Below are positions 25,686 through 33,954 of a stretch of DNA of 64,000 bases, piece after piece. The position numbers and the translations under genes are program-made. A model generated the notes under the pieces. It saw nothing but the letters and a program-made list of their open reading frames with translations, was not told where the DNA came from and made no database searches. This stretch comes from Kribbella kalugense (GTDB lineage Bacteria; Actinomycetota; Actinomycetes; Propionibacteriales; Kribbellaceae), in contig NZ_SODF01000001.1 in NCBI RefSeq assembly GCF_004365875.1, positions 2,480,001 through 2,544,000 on the forward strand. The letters run 5' to 3'. How positions within the stretch are numbered: position 1 is the first letter of the stretch; the number at the start of each line of letters is the position of its first letter.

Positions 25686-26593
25686 CCACCCAACCCAACC
25701 CCGCCTCAGGTGGCTCGGCGCCTGGCGACGGTGGAAGCGGTGCGGCGTCCGCTGGCCGTTCGCGCGGTTGGGTGGATGCGGTGCGGCTCTCGGTTGGCAC
25801 GTTGACGGTGGTTCCGGCGGGGATGCCTTCGCGGGTTGATCGGGAGGTGGGTGGACGGGCGATGGTGCTCGGTCCGGTCGTCGGGGCGTTGGTCGGCGGG
25901 ATCGCGGCCGGGGTGGTCGCGTTGGCTCAGCTCGTACGGCCGGATGCCGATCTGCTCGCCGCCGTACTGGGAGTGCTGGTTGTGGCCGGGCTGTCCGGCG
26001 GATTGCACCTCGACGGGCTGGCGGACTTCGCCGACGCACTCGGGTCCCGGCGGGATCGCGAAACCATGTTGAAAATCATGAAGCAGAGCGACATCGGCCC
26101 GTTCGGAGTCGTCGCAATCGTCGGCGTACTACTCGTCGACGTCGCCGCCCTGACCGCGTGCCTTCAGGCCGGATTCGGCTGGCAAGCAGTCCTGATCGCC
26201 ACCACCGCAAGCCGCCTAACCCTCCCCTGGTCCTGCCGAACCTCCGTCCCCGCCGCCCGCCCCGACGGCCTGGGCACAGTCGTAGCCGGCACAGTCCGCC
26301 CACTCATAGCAGCCCTGACCACAGCGGTCGTACTAGCCGCCGCCCTCCTACTGGCCTGGCCCGACCTCCTCCACCCCACCACCACAACCGCCGCACCCCC
26401 ACTCGCCGGCACCGCAACCGACCCACTCCAGTTCGCCGGGATCGCAGCCGCCGTACTCCTAGCCGTCGCGACGAGCCTGATCACCACCCGCCGCGCCCGC
26501 AAAGCCCTCGGCGGCACCACCGGCGACGTACTCGGCGCAACCGTCGAGCTAGCCCTCCCCGTCACCCTCCTCACCCTCGCGCTGACCGCGTGA
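25682..26593 (+). CDS. cobS: Adenosylcobinamide-GDP ribazoletransferase (cobalamin synthase)
   Basis: ATG overlaps the cobU stop by 4 bases; 303 residues. The signature GGLHLDGLADFADALGSRRD lies near residue 105, followed by MKQSDIGPFGVVAIV, both hallmarks of this integral membrane enzyme that joins AdoCbi-GDP and alpha-ribazole. Multiple hydrophobic helices follow. The first 30 residues are a Gly/Ser/Ala-rich extension. The 3' half uses more A-ending codons than the neighbouring genes. This is the last gene of the riboswitch operon. Confidence 0.92.
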   Translation: MTTQPNPASGGSAPGDGGSGAASAGRSRGWVDAVRLSVGTLTVVPAGMPSRVDREVGGRAMVLGPVVGALVGGIAAGVVALAQLVRPDADLLAAVLGVLVVAGLSGGLHLDGLADFADALGSRRDRETMLKIMKQSDIGPFGVVAIVGVLLVDVAALTACLQAGFGWQAVLIATTASRLTLPWSCRTSVPAARPDGLGTVVAGTVRPLIAALTTAVVLAAALLLAWPDLLHPTTTTAAPPLAGTATDPLQFAGIAAAVLLAVATSLITTRRARKALGGTTGDVLGATVELALPVTLLTLALTA

Positions 26594-26666
26594 CCCGTCC
26601 GCATCCAGCACATCCCTCGCAGCACCCAGCACACCCGCACCCCCGCACGCATGCCTCACCTCGACC

Positions 26667-26817
26667 AATTTCGCTGGCTGACCCACCAGTTCGGGGGTTT
26701 GTGACCCGCGTTCAGGGTGTAGAACCCACGACCTGGTGGGTCAGCCAGGCAAATGGCTGGGTTGGCAAGGCAAATTGCTGGGTCGGCCAGCCAAATTGGT
26801 GGGTCGGCCAGGCAAAT
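26667..26817. repeat. Four 21-bp tandem repeats with an upstream inverted copy
   Basis: Four consecutive 21-base units occupy 26734-26754, 26755-26775, 26776-26796 and 26797-26817; the consensus is TGSTGGGTCGGCCAGGCAAAT. An inverted copy at 26667-26689 (ATTTCGCTGGCTGACCCACC and flanks) can pair with unit 1 or unit 4. A CTCACCTCG/GGGTGAGG extension outside the arms favours unit 4. The units diverge by 2-5 bases, so this is not a recent slippage product. It could act as a transcript-end structure, a protein-binding array or a nonautonomous repeat. Confidence 0.85.
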
Positions 26818-26956
26818 CGGGGTGAGGTGGCGGGGTCTGTACGCAGGAGTGGTCTACTGTCGCGGGTGAACGTTTTAGTGGGGTAGTGACGGCGAGGTTG
26901 AGTGTGATGTCAGTCGTTGACGACGAGTCGGCGGCCGCGGACGACCCGCGATCCGT

Positions 26957-26962
26957 TATCTT
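26957..26962 (+). promoter_or_regulatory. Putative -10 element for a leaderless ROK regulator transcript
   Basis: TATCTT lies exactly six bases before the ATG at 26969, in a locally A/T-rich stretch unusual for this DNA. No ribosome-binding site precedes the ATG, so transcription and translation probably start together. Confidence 0.55.
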
Positions 26963-26968
26963 TATGTA

Positions 26969-28144
26969 ATGAACGCAATCCGCCCGGCGCCCGGCTCGCA
27001 GGCTTCGCTGCGCGAAGCCAACCGTGCGCGCGTTCTCGGGGTCGTCCGTCAGCACGGCCCGCTCACCCAGGTCGAGATCGCCGCCGCGTCCGGCCTGTCC
27101 GCGGCCACCGTGTCGAACATGGTCCGCGAACTGGACCAGGCCGGCATGGTCGGCCTCTCCCGCAGCATCCGCAACGGCCGCCGCGCCGTACTCGTGTCCC
27201 TCGCCTCCGGTGGCGGCCTGCTGGCCGGCGTCGCGTTCGGCGAGCGCGATGTCCGGGTTGCGATCGCCGACGAGGCCGGCGAGATCCTCGCCCATCAGTT
27301 GATGCCGCTGCAGGCCGACCACGTCGCCGACGACGGTATGGAGCGCGCCGCCCGGCTGCTCGCCGACCTGGCCGAGACGGTCAGCTCCGGTGTCGAGAAC
27401 ATCGCCGCGATCGGGTTCGGGCTGCCGATGCCGGTCGACGCGGTCAGCGGCGAGGCCGGCTCCGACGCCGTACTGCCCGGCTGGCGCGGGGTGAACGTGA
27501 CCAAGGCGATGGCCGGCCACCTGCGCGCCCCGGTCGCGCTCGACAACACCGCAAACCTTGCTGCACTGGGCGAACTGCGGGCCGGCGCGCTGCGCGGCGT
27601 CCGGAACGGCTGCTACCTGAAATTCTCGTACGGCGTCGGCGCCGGGATCGTGATCAACGGCGACGTGTTCCGCGGCTCGGCCGGTACGGCGGGCGAGATC
27701 GGGCACGTCACGATCGACGAGAACGGGCCGATCTGCCGGTGCGGCAACCGCGGCTGCCTGGACACGTTCGTCGGCTCCCGGGCGCTGATCAACAGCCTGG
27801 CCGCGTCGCACGGACCGCTCCGGCTGAAGGACATCGTCACCCGCGCGCTCGGCGGCGACGTCGGCTGCCGCCGGGTGATCGAGGACGCCGGCCGACGGGT
27901 CGGCGTCGCGGTCGCCGGCGTGGTCAACCTGCTCAACCCGGAGATCATCGTCGTCGGCGGCCTGATGTCCGAAGCCGGCGAACTCATCATGGCTCCGCTC
28001 CGCGAAGCCCTGGACCGTTGCGCCATCCCGAGCGCCGCCGCGACCGTCGAACTCAGGGCGGCCGAGCTCGGCGACGAGGCCGACATCGTCGGCGCGATCC
28101 ACCGGGCGTCGGTGCTCAGTCACACCAATATCTCCATTTCTTGA
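26969..28144 (+). CDS. ROK-family transcriptional regulator
   Basis: A 391-residue protein. Residues about 15-75 are a MarR-like winged helix-turn-helix (LTQVEIAAASGLSAATVSNM). The remainder is the ROK sugar-kinase-like fold, with the structural zinc motif CRCGNRGCLDTF near residue 260 and LGELRAGALRGV and GVGAGIVINGDVFRG segments. Such proteins repress sugar uptake or catabolic genes and are released by a sugar ligand. It sits 79 bases upstream of a sugar ABC transporter on the same strand, making that transporter its likely target. A 12-base palindrome overlaps its stop codon. Confidence 0.9.
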   Translation: MNAIRPAPGSQASLREANRARVLGVVRQHGPLTQVEIAAASGLSAATVSNMVRELDQAGMVGLSRSIRNGRRAVLVSLASGGGLLAGVAFGERDVRVAIADEAGEILAHQLMPLQADHVADDGMERAARLLADLAETVSSGVENIAAIGFGLPMPVDAVSGEAGSDAVLPGWRGVNVTKAMAGHLRAPVALDNTANLAALGELRAGALRGVRNGCYLKFSYGVGAGIVINGDVFRGSAGTAGEIGHVTIDENGPICRCGNRGCLDTFVGSRALINSLAASHGPLRLKDIVTRALGGDVGCRRVIEDAGRRVGVAVAGVVNLLNPEIIVVGGLMSEAGELIMAPLREALDRCAIPSAAATVELRAAELGDEADIVGAIHRASVLSHTNISIS

Positions 28145-28151
28145 ATTCAAG
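28140..28151. promoter_or_regulatory. Candidate operator palindrome upstream of the sugar-binding protein gene
   Basis: CTTGAATTCAAG is a perfect 12-base palindrome overlapping the ROK stop codon. A TTGACG at 28154-28159 lies next to it. A ROK repressor bound here could block the transporter promoter. This is based on symmetry and position only. Confidence 0.4.
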
Positions 28152-28223
28152 TCTTGACGCCAAGGCATAGGAGAGCTTGACTGCGGGCAGGCCAATCGGG
28201 CCGCGTCGTCAAGGAGCCGCCAT

Positions 28224-29300
28224 ATGTCCGTGTCAGCAACCCGTCTCGTCGGCCTCGGCCTCGCCGTCTCGGCCCTCGCCGTCTCCCTGGTGGCCTGTGG
28301 ATCCGATGATTCCGGCAGCGGCTCAGGCGGCGGCGCGAAGAAGGTCGCGCTGCTGCTGCCGGAGTCGAAGACCACCCGGTACGAGGCGCTCGACCGGCCG
28401 CTGTTCACCGAGGCCCTGAAGGCGGCCTGCGGCGACTGCCAACTGATCTACAGCAACGCCGACCAGGACGCGTCGAAGCAGCAACAGCAGGCCGAGGCCG
28501 CGCTGACCCAGGGCGCGAACGTGCTGGTCCTCGACCCGGTCGACGGCAAGGCGGCCGCTGCGATCGCCGCCTCCGCGAAGGGCCAGAACGTCCCGGTGGT
28601 CGCGTACGACCGGTTCATCGAGAACGCCAACTACTACGTGTCGTTCGAGAACGAGGCGGTCGGCAAGCTCCAGGCGCAGACCCTGGTCGACGACCTCAAG
28701 GCGGCTGGTAAGACGTCCGGCAACATCGCGATGATCAACGGTGCGCCGACCGACCCGAACGCGGCCGACTTCAAGAAGGGCGCGCACAGCGTGCTCGACA
28801 CCAGCGGCTTCAAGGTCGCCGCCGAGTTCGACACCCCGGACTGGAGCCCGGACAAGGCCCAGGCCTGGATGGAAGGCCAGCTGAGCGCGATCAAGAACGG
28901 CCTGGTCGGGGTGTACGCCGCCAATGACGGCACCGCCGGTGGCGCGATCGCAGCGCTCAAGGGTGGTGGCGTGAAGCCGCTGCCGCCGGTCACCGGTCAG
29001 GACTCGGAGCTGGCCGCGATCCAGCGGATCATCGCCGGCGACCAGGCGATGACGATCTACAAGGCGGTCAAGCCGCAGGCCGAGGCCGCCGCCAAGGGCG
29101 CCGTGGCGCTGGCTAACGGTGGCAAGCCGGAGTCGACCACCACGAAGAGCGGCGTACCATCGACGATCCTCGACCCGGTCGCAGTGACCAAGGCCAACAT
29201 CAAGGACACCGTGATCAAGGACAACATCTACAAGGTCAGCGACATCTGCACCGCGTCCTTCGCCGCCGCCTGCGCCGCGGCCGGCCTCGCCGCCAACTGA
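28224..29300 (+). CDS. Sugar ABC transporter substrate-binding lipoprotein (xylose/ribose type)
   Basis: ATG with AAGGAG seven bases upstream; 358 residues. The signal peptide ends in a lipobox, SLVACGSDD, so Cys at about residue 26 would be lipidated. A Ser/Gly linker precedes a type I periplasmic-binding fold. Residues such as TTRYEALDRPLF, VLDPVDGKAAAAIAASAKGQ, VPVVAYDRFI and YYVSFENEAVGKLQ resemble XylF more than RbsB. It should bind a pentose outside the membrane and deliver it to the permease. A stable hairpin separates it from the ATPase gene. Confidence 0.88.
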   Translation: MSVSATRLVGLGLAVSALAVSLVACGSDDSGSGSGGGAKKVALLLPESKTTRYEALDRPLFTEALKAACGDCQLIYSNADQDASKQQQQAEAALTQGANVLVLDPVDGKAAAAIAASAKGQNVPVVAYDRFIENANYYVSFENEAVGKLQAQTLVDDLKAAGKTSGNIAMINGAPTDPNAADFKKGAHSVLDTSGFKVAAEFDTPDWSPDKAQAWMEGQLSAIKNGLVGVYAANDGTAGGAIAALKGGGVKPLPPVTGQDSELAAIQRIIAGDQAMTIYKAVKPQAEAAAKGAVALANGGKPESTTTKSGVPSTILDPVAVTKANIKDTVIKDNIYKVSDICTASFAAACAAAGLAAN

Positions 29301-29310
29301 CCCGCCCCTC

Positions 29311-29348
29311 GGCGTAGCCCCCCGCAGTGAGGTGCGGGGGGCTGCGCC
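29311..29348 (+). terminator. Stable hairpin between binding-protein and ATPase genes
   Basis: AGCCCCCCGCA and TGCGGGGGGCT form an 11-bp stem, extended by flanking GGCG/CGCC. No U-run follows, so it is more likely a partial terminator or an mRNA 3'-end stabiliser than a full stop. That would allow binding protein to be made in excess over the membrane parts. Confidence 0.6.
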
Positions 29349-29414
29349 GGGCCTCTCCCCAACCGCGCCCCCGGCGAGGATCATGGCCTGAAATAAGCCC
29401 AGGAGGCTGATCAA

Positions 29415-30242
29415 GTGACTGTTACCCCGGCCCCCCTCGACGTCGGCGCCGGTACGGTGCTGAAGCTGCAGGGGATCTCCAAGCGGTTCGGCGCCGTACA
29501 GGCCCTGAAGAACATCGAGCTGGACGTCCGTGCCGGCGAGGTGATGGCACTGGTCGGCGACAACGGCGCGGGCAAGTCCACGCTGGTCAAGACCATCGCC
29601 GGCGTCTACACCGCCGACGACGGGACGATGGTGTTCGACGGCCGCGAGGTGCGGGTCGGCAGCCCGGCCGAGGCGCAGCAGCTCGGCATCGCGACCGTGT
29701 TCCAGGACCTGGCGCTGTGCGACAACCTCGACGTGGTCGCAAACCTCTATCTCGGCCGCGAGCTGACCGCCCCGTCGGCTCGCGGCCGACTGCTCGACGA
29801 GGTCGAGATGGAACGGCAGTCGTGGGAACTGCTCCGGCAGCTGTCCGCGAAGATCCCGTCGGTCCGGATCCCGGTCGCCAGCCTGTCCGGCGGCCAGCGG
29901 CAGACCGTCGCGATCGCCCGCAGCCTGCTCGGCAAACCCAAGGTCGTGATGCTGGACGAACCGACCGCGGCCCTCGGTGTGGCTCAGACCGCCGAGGTGC
30001 TCAACCTGGTCGAACGGCTCCGCGAACGCGGCCTGGCCGTGATCCTGATCAGCCACAACATGGCCGACGTGATGGCGGTCGCCGACCGGGTCGCGGTACT
30101 GCGGCTCGGCCGCAACAACGGCGTCTTCGTGGTCAGTGAGACCAGGACGCAGGACATCATCGCCGCCATCACCGGCGCAACCGACAACGCGGTCTCCGAG
30201 CGCGCCGCGCGCCGGAGCCGGGAGGAGGGCTCCGCATCATGA
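29415..30242 (+). CDS. Sugar ABC transporter ATP-binding protein (single domain)
   Basis: GTG start with AGGAGG eight bases upstream; 275 residues. It has Walker A GDNGAGKST, signature LSGGQRQT, Walker B VVMLDEPTAALG and an H-loop (LISHNMADV). Pentose transporters of the XylG/RbsA group usually contain two fused ATPase domains of about 500 residues. This one has a single domain, as is common in Actinobacteria, and would act as a homodimer. Its stop overlaps the permease ATG by 4 bases. Confidence 0.9.
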   Translation: MTVTPAPLDVGAGTVLKLQGISKRFGAVQALKNIELDVRAGEVMALVGDNGAGKSTLVKTIAGVYTADDGTMVFDGREVRVGSPAEAQQLGIATVFQDLALCDNLDVVANLYLGRELTAPSARGRLLDEVEMERQSWELLRQLSAKIPSVRIPVASLSGGQRQTVAIARSLLGKPKVVMLDEPTAALGVAQTAEVLNLVERLRERGLAVILISHNMADVMAVADRVAVLRLGRNNGVFVVSETRTQDIIAAITGATDNAVSERAARRSREEGSAS

Positions 30243-31558
30243 GCCTGCACGGATCGGGCACCCGTCCCCAGGACGCCAACCCCGACCAGAGCGACGGCGG
30301 CGAGCCGGCCAACGGTACGACGGACGCCGCGCAGCTGCCCGCGGATCTCCAGGACGAGCGGCTGATCGCCCGCCGCGGGGTCAGCGGCGCGATCGCCGCC
30401 TTCACCTCCCGGCTGCGGTCCGGCGACCTGGGCTCGGTCCCGGTGGTCGTCGGCCTGATCATCATCTGGGCGGTCTTCCAGGTCGCGAACGGCTCGTTCC
30501 TGTCCAGCCGCAACCTGGTCAACCTCACCCTGCAGACCACCTCGGTCGGAGTGATTGCCCTCGGCATCGTCCTGGTCCTGCTGCTGGGCGAGATCGACCT
30601 CTCGGTCGGCTCGGTCAGCGGTGTGGCCGGCGCTGTCCTCGCCATCACGTTCGTCAACAAGGGCTGGCCGCTCGCACTGTCCCTGGTGGCCAGTGTCGTG
30701 CTCGGTATCGTCATCGGCCTGTTCTACGGTCTGCTCTACACCCGCTTCGGCGTACCTAGCTTCGTCATCACGCTGGCCGGCCTGCTCGGCTTCCTCGGCC
30801 TGCAGTTGCTGGTGCTCGGCAAGGACGGCACCGTCAACCTGCCGTACGACTCGGCGCTGGTCGGCTTCGCGACACGGAGCTTCCTCTCCCCCGCCGTTGC
30901 GTACATCTTGATCGCAGTGGTCGTCGCGGCGTACGCCCTGACGCGGTTGCAGGGCCGGCGGGCCCGAGCCGCGGCCGGTCTGTCCTCCGCGCCGAACTCA
31001 GTCATTGCGATCAAGGCCGTCGCCCTCGCCCTGGTGCTGCTGATCCCGGTCCTGATCCTGAACGGTGACCGCGGCGTCTCGTCGATGTTCCTGCTGTTCC
31101 TCGCGCTCGTGGTGATCACGGACATCGCGGTACGACGGACGCGCTGGGGCCGCTCGGTCTTCGCGGTCGGCGGTAGCGTCGAAGCCGCGCGGCGCGCGGG
31201 TATCAACGTCCGGATGATCTACCTCTCGGTGTTCGCGGCCTGTTCCACCCTCGCCGCGGTCGGCGGCATCCTGGCAGCCGCCCGCCTGGTCGCGGTCAGC
31301 CAGGCAAGCGGCGGTACGGACACGAACCTGAATGCGATCGCCGCCGCGGTGATCGGCGGCACCAGCCTGTTCGGCGGCCGAGGCTCGGCGTACTCCGCCC
31401 TGCTCGGAGCCCTCGTGATCATGTCGATCTCCAACGGCCTCGCACTACTGTCCCTCGACTCGAGCATCCGCTACATCGTCACCGCCGGCGTACTCCTGAT
31501 CGCCGTCACCATCGACTCCCTCAGCCGCCGCAGCCGCCAGGCCCACGGCCGCGCCTAA
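30239..31558 (+). CDS. Sugar ABC transporter permease (XylH/RbsC family)
   Basis: Starts at ATG in the 4-base overlap; 439 residues. A polar N-terminal extension of about 65 residues precedes ten or so hydrophobic helices. The family loop with the conserved Glu and Gly lies around LLGEIDLSVGSVSGVAGAVL. A basic loop near residue 240 (LQGRRARAAAGLS) is longer than in RbsC and resembles XylH. It would form the membrane channel for the sugar. A terminator follows at once. Confidence 0.88.
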   Translation: MSLHGSGTRPQDANPDQSDGGEPANGTTDAAQLPADLQDERLIARRGVSGAIAAFTSRLRSGDLGSVPVVVGLIIIWAVFQVANGSFLSSRNLVNLTLQTTSVGVIALGIVLVLLLGEIDLSVGSVSGVAGAVLAITFVNKGWPLALSLVASVVLGIVIGLFYGLLYTRFGVPSFVITLAGLLGFLGLQLLVLGKDGTVNLPYDSALVGFATRSFLSPAVAYILIAVVVAAYALTRLQGRRARAAAGLSSAPNSVIAIKAVALALVLLIPVLILNGDRGVSSMFLLFLALVVITDIAVRRTRWGRSVFAVGGSVEAARRAGINVRMIYLSVFAACSTLAAVGGILAAARLVAVSQASGGTDTNLNAIAAAVIGGTSLFGGRGSAYSALLGALVIMSISNGLALLSLDSSIRYIVTAGVLLIAVTIDSLSRRSRQAHGRA

Positions 31559-31562
31559 AAGC

Positions 31563-31606
31563 ACGGCGGGCTCTCCCTTGACCCTGACCAGGTGGGAGCC
31601 CGCCGT
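31563..31606 (+). terminator. Intrinsic terminator after the sugar ABC operon
   Basis: ACGGCGGGCTC and GAGCCCGCCGT make an 11-bp stem with a loop of about 22 bases, followed by TTTCC. It separates the sugar operon from the LtrA-like gene. Confidence 0.8.
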
Positions 31607-31636
31607 TTCCACCGTTCCTGTTGGATGATGTGCGCC

Positions 31637-32863
31637 ATGGTGGGAACGAGGCGGCCCATTCGGGCAGTAGAAACCAGCGCGGACCAGTCGGTCACGACGC
31701 TCGAGTTGTTCTTCGATCTGGTCTTCGTGTTCGCGCTGACCCAGATCACCGCGCTGATGGCGCACGACCTCAGCTGGCACGGCGTCGTCCGCGGCGCGTT
31801 CCTGCTCGGCCTGCTGTGGTGGAGCTGGGCCGCGTACTCGTGGGTGTGCAACATCGCGAAGGCTGACGAAGGTTCGGTCCGGACCGTCCTGTTGTGCGCG
31901 ATGGCGGCGATGTTCGTCATCGCGCTGGCGATCCCGGAGGCGTTCGACGACTTGCCAGGCGGACTGCCCGGCCCGGTCGTGATAGCGCTTGCGTACTTCG
32001 TGTTGCGGGCGATGCATCTGGTCCTGCTCTGGCTGATCGCGGAAGGTGATCGGGTACTCCGTCGCACGATCGGCCTGTTCACCATCGGCAAGGTCGCCGC
32101 GACCGCGCTCCTGCTCGTCGCATCGCAGTACCACGGCACAACCCAGACCCTGCTCTGGGCCGGTGCACTGGCCTCCGACTACGTAGTCACCTACCTGGTC
32201 GACGCCCGCGGTTGGCGGTTCAACTCGCCGTCGCACTGGGCCGAGCGGCACGGTTTGATCATCATCATCGCGTTGGGCGAGTCGATCGTGGCAATCGGCG
32301 TCGGCGTGACCGATCTGCCGATTTCGTGGCCGATCCTGGTTGCTTCTCTGCTTGGTCTGGGCGTCTGCACCGCGCTCTGGTGGATCTACTTCGACGCGAC
32401 TGTCCACTACGGCGAACGTGCGCTCGCCGAGGAGCCGCCTGAGACCAGGCCTTGGCTGGCTCGCGACGCGTACACGTTCCTGCATGTGCCGATGGTGGCC
32501 GGGATCGTGCTGCTCGCGCTCGGTCTGAAGAAGGTGCTGGAGTACGTCGGTGACGCCGAGCATCACCGCCTCAGCCAACCACTGCACGGTGTCGGGCTGT
32601 TCGCGCTCTTCTTCGGTGTGGTGCTCTACCTGCTCGGCCACGTCGGCTTCAAGCGACGCACGATCCATCGCTGGAGCGTGTCCCGGCTGACCGCGGCTGG
32701 GCTCCTGGTGGTCGCCGTACCGCTGGTTCACGGTCTGCCGGCGCTGGCCCAGCTCACCGCACTCGCCGTCGTCCTGGCCGGCCTGGTCGCCTTCGAATCC
32801 TTCCGGTTCGCCGGTGAGCGGGAAGACCTTCGGCACAGCGAAGACCCAGCTGAGACCGCATGA
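31637..32863 (+). CDS. Low-temperature-requirement A (LtrA)-like membrane protein
   Basis: Start set at ATG 31637 (MVGTRRPIRAVETSADQSVT), giving 408 residues. ATGs at 31625 and 31628 are alternatives; none has a strong ribosome site, and starts further upstream fall in the terminator. The N-terminal motif TTLELFFDLVFVFALTQITA is the hallmark of the LtrA family. About ten helices follow, with a conserved Trp-rich helix (LLWWSWAAYSWVCN) and an AERHGLIIIIALGESIVAIG segment. The family's molecular function is unknown; the name comes from a Listeria phenotype. Confidence 0.88.
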   Translation: MVGTRRPIRAVETSADQSVTTLELFFDLVFVFALTQITALMAHDLSWHGVVRGAFLLGLLWWSWAAYSWVCNIAKADEGSVRTVLLCAMAAMFVIALAIPEAFDDLPGGLPGPVVIALAYFVLRAMHLVLLWLIAEGDRVLRRTIGLFTIGKVAATALLLVASQYHGTTQTLLWAGALASDYVVTYLVDARGWRFNSPSHWAERHGLIIIIALGESIVAIGVGVTDLPISWPILVASLLGLGVCTALWWIYFDATVHYGERALAEEPPETRPWLARDAYTFLHVPMVAGIVLLALGLKKVLEYVGDAEHHRLSQPLHGVGLFALFFGVVLYLLGHVGFKRRTIHRWSVSRLTAAGLLVVAVPLVHGLPALAQLTALAVVLAGLVAFESFRFAGEREDLRHSEDPAETA

Positions 32864-32897
32864 GAAAGGCCCCGTCGCCGTTGACGGGGCCTTTCTC
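32862..32897. terminator. Bidirectional terminator between convergent LtrA-like and peptide transporter genes
   Basis: GAGAAAGGCCCCGTC and GACGGGGCCTTTCTC form a perfect 15-bp stem with a 6-base loop. It carries T-rich flanks on both strands and overlaps the stop codon of the LtrA-like gene. Confidence 0.9.
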
Positions 32898-32905
32898 TGT
32901 TCCGG

Positions 32906-33925
32906 TTACGCGGTGGCGGCGGTCAGGTCGACCTTCGGCTCCGCGAAGTGGCAGGCGGCCGTGTGACCGGGGCCGGACTGCGGCTTGATCTCCAGCAGCG
33001 GCTCCTGGGTGGCGCAGATGTCCTCCGCCTTCCAGCAGCGGGTCCGGAACCGGCAGCCGCTCGGCGGGTCGATCGGCGAGGGTACGTCGCCGACCAGCCG
33101 GATCCGCTCCTTCGGCGGCACGCCCCGGATGGTGCCCAGGTCAGGCGCGGCCGACAGCAGCGCCTGCGTGTACGGGTGCTGCGGGGCGTTGTAGATCTGG
33201 TCCCGGGTGCCCTGCTCGACGATCTTGCCGAGATACATCACCGCGACCTCGTCACAGAAGTGCCGGACCACGCCGAGGTCGTGCGCGATGAAGACGAAGG
33301 CGATGCCGAGGTCCTTGCGCAGGTCCTCCAGCAGGTTCATCACCTGGGCCTGGATCGACACGTCCAGCGCGGACACCGGCTCGTCGGCGATGATCACCTC
33401 GGGCTCGACCGCGAGCGCCCGGGCGATGCCGATCCGCTGGCGCTGACCGCCGGAGAACTCGTTCGGGTACCGGTTGTGGTGCTCGGGGTTCAGGCCGACC
33501 CGCTCCAGCAACTCCTGGACCCGCGCGACCTCCTTGCCCTTCTTGACCAGGTTGTGCACCCGCAGCGGCGTACTGATGATGTTGCTGACCGTCTGGCGCG
33601 GGTTCAGCGAGCTGTACGGGTCCTGGAACACGATCTGCAGCTGCCGGCGGAACGGGCGCAGTTCCCGCTCCTTCAGCTGCGCGATGTCGGTGCCCTTGAA
33701 CACGATCTCGCCGGCCGTCGGGGTCAGCAGCCGGGTGATCATCCGGCCGGTGGTCGACTTACCGCAGCCGGACTCGCCGACCAGGCCAAGGCTCGCGCCG
33801 GCCTTCAGCTCGAAGTTGACGCCGTCGACGGCCTGGACGACCTTCTTGGTCCGGCCCAGACCCGCGGCTTCCTTGATCGGGAAATGCATCTTCAGGTCGC
33901 GGACCTGCAACAGAGTTTCGCTCAT
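32906..33925 (-). CDS. Peptide ABC transporter ATP-binding protein (OppF/DppF type)
   Basis: ATG with GAGGAG just upstream; 339 residues. Walker A GESGCGKST, Q-loop VFQDPYSSLNPR, signature FSGGQRQR and Walker B VIIADEPVSALD are clear. The C-terminal oligopeptide-transporter extension has SGCRFRTRCWKAEDIC, where the Cys residues bind an iron-sulfur cluster or metal in characterised OppD/OppF-type proteins. It is the last gene of the five-gene - strand operon. Confidence 0.92.
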   Translation of the reverse strand: MSETLLQVRDLKMHFPIKEAAGLGRTKKVVQAVDGVNFELKAGASLGLVGESGCGKSTTGRMITRLLTPTAGEIVFKGTDIAQLKERELRPFRRQLQIVFQDPYSSLNPRQTVSNIISTPLRVHNLVKKGKEVARVQELLERVGLNPEHHNRYPNEFSGGQRQRIGIARALAVEPEVIIADEPVSALDVSIQAQVMNLLEDLRKDLGIAFVFIAHDLGVVRHFCDEVAVMYLGKIVEQGTRDQIYNAPQHPYTQALLSAAPDLGTIRGVPPKERIRLVGDVPSPIDPPSGCRFRTRCWKAEDICATQEPLLEIKPQSGPGHTAACHFAEPKVDLTAATA

Positions 33926-33954
33926 GTCTCCTCAGTCCCTGTCCATCGCAGCTG

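Larger units (their letters stand above)
26594..26968. other. Intergenic region between cobS and ROK regulator, with repeat element
   Basis: These 375 bases hold no credible gene. The left part is C-rich. The centre contains the 21-bp tandem repeat and its inverted copy, described separately. The right part (26820-26968) is the promoter region of the ROK gene, with a TATCTT -10 box near its end. Confidence 0.8.

Noticed and set aside
26734..26817. 21-bp direct repeats as a CRISPR array
   Set aside because: The units are contiguous with no spacers, they diverge from one another and no cas genes are near.
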